Shown here one piece after another: positions 61,041 through 64,000 of a stretch of 64,000 bases of DNA. The notes under the pieces are model-generated. The model was not told where the DNA came from. It was given only the letters and a program-made list of their open reading frames with translations, and ran no database searches. The DNA comes from Bin34 sp963422415. GTDB lineage: Bacteria > Chloroflexota > Anaerolineae > Caldilineales > Caldilineaceae. The stretch spans positions 3,162,001-3,226,000 of the forward strand of contig OY729430.1 of NCBI GenBank assembly GCA_963422415.1, read 5' to 3'. Each line of letters starts with the position of its first letter. The stretch's first letter is position 1. The translations under genes and the position numbers were made by a program.

Positions 61041-62384
61041 TCAGCCTATGGAAATGCTGATTGTCTCGTTGACTTCGTCTTGGAACTTCGCCAGAGAATC
61101 TTCAATGTCCAAGTCTTCGCCGCCCTGCATCAACGGGGCCACGCGATTGAACCAGATGTTCTGCAGATCTTTCCAATACACCGGGAAGGGCTCCGCATAC
61201 GCATCTTCCATCTGCTGAGCAAAAACCTCCACGTTCCGCGGCGGCAGATCCTCACGCGAAGCCGCCTCGTTCCAAGCCGGCACGGAAGACTTGCGGCCCG
61301 GCAGGCTGCGCACAGGTTCCGAAATCAGAATGTTGGTGGACTCTGTGCTGGTCAGATGCACATTGAACTCCCACGTAACTTCCTTGTGTTCGGAATTGGC
61401 GGCTATGCCCCAGGCGCCACCCGCCGCGGAGACGGCACGCCGACCCTCGGAACCGTAAGGAAACGGCACCACGTCGAAGGTAAAGCTGTCGCCGACACGT
61501 TCGCGCTGGGACTGCGTAGCCCAGGAACCCATGGAATCCATGCCCAGCAGCCCGGTGGAGAACGGATCCACGCCTTGCGGCATGGAGCCGGATTCGGGGG
61601 CTACCCCGTCTGTCATCAGATCCTGGAAGAACTGGAAGGTCTCAATGTTGACGTCGGAAAGCAGGACACACTCGGTCTGATCCTCGCTCAGGATACGGCC
61701 CCCGTTGGCGTGAATGATGCCCAAGACCACCCAAGGCCAGGCATGGGCCCTGAATCCCCAGCGAGTTTGGCGTCCGTCCGTTTCTTCCTTGAGAGCTTCG
61801 CCAACTTCCTTGAGACCGTTCCAGTCCCAGTCGCCGCTGGGCACGTCCAGCCCAACTTCCTCGAAAATGGCGGCATTGTAAACCACGGCCAAGTTGGAGA
61901 AATCATAAGGCAGAGCATACAAATCGCCCTGGTAGGTCATTTGAGTGACTTCGGCTTCCCAGAAGTCGTTTGTGTCAATGCCGTCACGTTCAATCAAAGG
62001 CTGCAGATTGATGGTCCATTCCAAGGCCGCATAGGGCACCACATCGAAAGTGCGCGTGTAGAAAATGTCCGGCAAGTCTCCGCCTACGCCTTGCGTGTTG
62101 ATCTTGGTGTAGTACTCGGTCGAGACATTCAGGAGATCAATCTCCACACCCGGATTGGCTTCCGTGAAGTTGTCCACGACTCTTTGGAAGAAGGGGATTT
62201 CCACGGCGCCGTGGTTAGTCACAAACTGCAAGGAAACACTTTCCGCAGCCGGTTCGCTCATGGCCCCATCGCCGGACGGAGCCGCGGCGGGTGGCGCGCA
62301 GGCAGCCAAGCCAGCGACTGCCGTTGCCGTGCCTGTCAAGGCCAAGAACTGTCTGCGATTCACCGTCCGTTTCCCTAACATCAT
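61041..62384 (-). CDS. Sugar ABC transporter substrate-binding lipoprotein (Tat-type signal)
   Basis: 447 residues. The first two codons are both ATG, preceded by AGGAGTCCTG. The signal MMLGKRTVNRRQFLALTGTATAVAGLAAC combines twin arginines with a lipobox (LAAC). The mature protein matches solute-binding family 1: FFQRVVDNFTEANPGVEIDLLN, YALPYDFSNLAVVYNAAIFEEVG, GSWATQSQRERVGDSFTFDVVPFP. It captures a carbohydrate for the downstream permeases. It is divergent from a Uma2 gene 681 bp away, the same arrangement as the importer at 17.6-21.1 kb, although the two binding proteins are not close relatives. Confidence 0.9.
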   Translation of the reverse strand: MMLGKRTVNRRQFLALTGTATAVAGLAACAPPAAAPSGDGAMSEPAAESVSLQFVTNHGAVEIPFFQRVVDNFTEANPGVEIDLLNVSTEYYTKINTQGVGGDLPDIFYTRTFDVVPYAALEWTINLQPLIERDGIDTNDFWEAEVTQMTYQGDLYALPYDFSNLAVVYNAAIFEEVGLDVPSGDWDWNGLKEVGEALKEETDGRQTRWGFRAHAWPWVVLGIIHANGGRILSEDQTECVLLSDVNIETFQFFQDLMTDGVAPESGSMPQGVDPFSTGLLGMDSMGSWATQSQRERVGDSFTFDVVPFPYGSEGRRAVSAAGGAWGIAANSEHKEVTWEFNVHLTSTESTNILISEPVRSLPGRKSSVPAWNEAASREDLPPRNVEVFAQQMEDAYAEPFPVYWKDLQNIWFNRVAPLMQGGEDLDIEDSLAKFQDEVNETISISIG

Positions 62385-63064
62385 CAGGACTCCTTGTGTT
62401 CAATGCTGTAGGTTGAAAAAGCGCCCCCAAGGGCGTGCACCAGATCTGCGTGACAGGCACACCGTTCCCAAAGCACATTGCATAGCTACAGATTTTCCAT
62501 CCATTGTAAGCGCGTTGCCGGAGAGGGGCAAACGGACCGCTTGGACATCGAATACTCTCAAGACGGCGCCAGAGACGTAGGCGCGCAGAGCCGGTCATCT
62601 TGGCGACAGCAAGCAGAGGATGGCCATCCCGAGGACCGTGTTGCGCCACAGGCATTCCAGCTTGCGCTCCGGGGGCTGCTTCTCAATGCACTCACGCTGG
62701 CCTGTTGCCAGTCCCTTGTTGCGGCAGTCCGCCATCTCTTCGCTCTGAGAGATCTTCGTATATCACTCATTGAATTCCACATCAGCTGTATTCCTGTTCT
62801 TGAGTGTAGCGGTCCATACTGCCTTTGGCACTCTATGGACGGCATGCCTGTGTATAGCGGGAAGGCAATCCGGTCCCGAAACCCGTTGTGCATTTGACGA
62901 CGGCCCTCCGTGACTGTCCCATCGATACAGGAGCTGGAACGCGCCGGTCCAAGAACGCGGACGAATCTAGTCCTGTGGCCTGCACGGAGCAGGGGTGTTA
63001 TCATGCAGGGAATGCTGTAGGCAGCCACCGAGGCCGCAGGTCGATCTGCAGGGAGTTTAGGAGC
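62385..63064. other. Divergent intergenic region between sugar-binding protein and Uma2 gene (second copy)
   Basis: 680 bp with no recognised family. It should hold promoters for both directions. A short minus-strand frame (62595-62735) is listed separately. The motif GTGTTATCATG near 62997 recurs upstream of the first Uma2 gene near 21590. Confidence 0.4.
62595..62735 (-). CDS. Possible small membrane protein, 46 residues
   Basis: ATG 62735 opens a 46-codon frame: a hydrophilic first half (MADCRNKGLATGQRECIEKQ) followed by PPERKLECLWRN and a hydrophobic run NTVLGMAILCLLSPR. The charged-then-hydrophobic layout resembles small single-pass membrane peptides. The ribosome-binding site is weak and no homologue is known to me, so it may be a chance frame or part of an eroded gene. 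Confidence 0.2.
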   Translation of the reverse strand: MADCRNKGLATGQRECIEKQPPERKLECLWRNTVLGMAILCLLSPR

Positions 63065-63856
63065 ATGGAGATGCTCGCTCAAGAGGAATTATTGGCCTCT
63101 TTGATGACCGAGGACCCCTTCTGTGCAATTGAGGGAGTCAAGACCTTGGAATCGAAACTCCATCACGAACGCTTGGCACAAATCGAAAACGACCTGCTTC
63201 TGCATCTCCAAAGGCAGGATCTGCCCTGTATGCTCACTAGTGATCTGCTGATCCGGAATGTGCCCCTCAAAGAGGGAGTGTCACCCGACATTGCCATCTG
63301 GCCAGGTCGGCATGTTCTGGCGCCAGGCGTGGAGTACAGTTCGGTGGAACTTTCGGAGGATATGTGTCCCTCTCTGATCTTGGAGATCGCGTCGGAGAGC
63401 ACGGTTGAAGCCGACCGGGACATCAAATACGAGATTTATCGCTTGGCGGGCGTCTCGGAGTATTGGCTGTACGATCCCATGGGGTATACCGGGGGATCGC
63501 CTTTCATGGGCTGGCGGCTGGCGGACACCGTCTATGAACCCCTTGAGGGTTGGCATGGCACCGTAGCGGACCAGGCAACCATGCTCTACCCCAGCGGTGT
63601 ACTGAAAACCGTATGGGGTCTGGAGCACGAAACCGAGCTGCGGTTGCTGGATCCGATCCTGGATGACTGGTATCGGATGACTCCAAAGGCACTCGAGCAG
63701 GAACGAACCCGCGCCGATCAGGCGGAGGCGCAGGCCCGGCAAGAACGAATCCGCGCCGACCAGGCGGAAATCCAGGCCCAGCGGGAGAAAGAGTTCTTGC
63801 AACGGGAGTTACTACGGCTGAAGGGGCTGCTGGATGAACATGCCGACAGGGATTGA
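63065..63856 (+). CDS. Uma2 family (DUF820) putative PD-(D/E)XK endonuclease, copy 2
   Basis: 263 residues from ATG 63065 (MEMLAQEELLASLMTEDPFC), with AGGGAG upstream; the longer open frame is not supported. Core motifs are SPDIAIWPG, PSLILEIASESTVEADRDIK and IYRLAGVSEYWLYDPMGYTGG, matching copy 1 at 21650-22465 almost word for word. The C-terminal coiled-coil tail has two related RADQAE(A/I)QARQ-type repeats instead of three TRARQAE units. Uma2 proteins have a nuclease-like fold of unknown biological role and are often multi-copy in Chloroflexota and cyanobacteria. It is followed by a palindrome at 63925-63950. Confidence 0.85.
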   Translation: MEMLAQEELLASLMTEDPFCAIEGVKTLESKLHHERLAQIENDLLLHLQRQDLPCMLTSDLLIRNVPLKEGVSPDIAIWPGRHVLAPGVEYSSVELSEDMCPSLILEIASESTVEADRDIKYEIYRLAGVSEYWLYDPMGYTGGSPFMGWRLADTVYEPLEGWHGTVADQATMLYPSGVLKTVWGLEHETELRLLDPILDDWYRMTPKALEQERTRADQAEAQARQERIRADQAEIQAQREKEFLQRELLRLKGLLDEHADRD

Positions 63857-63924
63857 GTGGCAGCGAGCGCCGGGCTTCGTCCTCATAGCCACTCCGAAGC
63901 GTCTCTTTCCATAGCGGTTTTCGG

Positions 63925-63950
63925 TCTGTCGGCGCCATGGCGCCGACAGA
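63925..63950. repeat. Perfect 26-bp palindrome downstream of Uma2 copy 2
   Basis: The half-site TCTGTCGGCGCCA (63925-63937) is followed directly by its exact reverse complement. It lies 69 bp after the Uma2 stop, without a T-run. It could act as a bidirectional terminator-like structure or be a member of a palindromic repeat family. Confidence 0.8.
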
Positions 63951-64000
63951 GTAGCCTGCACCTTCGACCCGCACTCTTCTTTTCCCTCTGGCAATCGTTC

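Noticed and set aside
60861..62378. Open frame of 505 codons antisense to the third sugar-binding protein; similar ones at 54707-56308, 36227-37417, 20092-21291 and 9762-10940
   Set aside because: All lie opposite well-supported genes and have low-complexity, Arg/His/Gly-rich translations without ribosome-binding sites or domains.
62400..62900. Transposase remnant upstream of Uma2 copy 2
   Set aside because: A few residues (NALTMDGKSV) recall DDE transposases, but no further motif, terminal repeat or target duplication could be found.

Overview
The window looks like a chromosomal segment of a free-living or host-associated bacterium with about 55-60% GC, most plausibly a member of the Chloroflexota (Caldilineae/Anaerolineae-like). 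This is an inference. It rests on three sugar-binding proteins that each carry a twin-arginine motif followed by a lipobox with an Ala/Pro-rich linker, a lipoprotein form of an amino-acid-binding protein, several carbohydrate ABC importers without their own ATPase, and Uma2 (DUF820) family proteins. No rRNA, tRNA, CRISPR array, phage module or intact insertion sequence was found.

Layout. 1-5.1 kb: end of a TPR protein, a Gfo/Idh/MocA oxidoreductase, a translationally coupled sulfotransferase-like/branched-chain-aminotransferase-like pair, and a HEPN protein. 5.3-11.3 kb: a decayed alcohol dehydrogenase, then a sugar-acid or hydroxy-acid cluster (rhamnonate-dehydratase-like enolase, SDR, Gfo/Idh/MocA, two D-2-hydroxyacid dehydrogenases). 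11.8-16 kb: a large M16 lipoprotein peptidase and a methyltransferase. 16.3-17.2 kb: a graveyard of defence genes (HEPN/MNT toxin-antitoxin pair and type I restriction HsdS, all broken). 17.6-26.6 kb: a sugar ABC importer, a Uma2 protein and a peptide ABC importer. 27-36 kb: a SAM-I riboswitch with its terminator, then metX-metW-lysC-hom-asd, a protein that looks like a circularly permuted HAD enzyme, and ftsH. 36.4-39.6 kb: a second sugar importer. 39.8-47.5 kb (minus): psuG, a class A beta-lactamase-like protein, guaA, two glutamine synthetases and a membrane zinc-ribbon protein. 47.9-52.3 kb: a complete polar amino acid importer (aapJQMP type). 52.3-53.6 kb: 1.3 kb with no recognisable gene. 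53.6-62.4 kb (minus): argJ, argG, a HIT protein, leuS and a third sugar importer. 63-63.9 kb: a second Uma2 paralogue.

How the genes work together. The methionine/threonine/lysine entry pathway (aspartate kinase, semialdehyde dehydrogenase, homoserine dehydrogenase, homoserine acetyltransferase) lies behind one SAM-sensing leader. Nitrogen assimilation (two glnA-type genes, guaA, aap importer, argJ/argG) is concentrated in the second half. Carbohydrate uptake systems are numerous, and their missing ATPase implies a shared one encoded elsewhere.

The observations most worth following are: the split bacterial version of a plant fusion protein (2480-4134), the apparent permuted HAD protein (32943-34127), guaA with no ATG/GTG/TTG start (43826), the broken HEPN/MNT/HsdS island, a perfect 28-bp palindrome at the start of a permease gene, and the repeated pairing of a sugar-binding protein with a divergent Uma2 gene.
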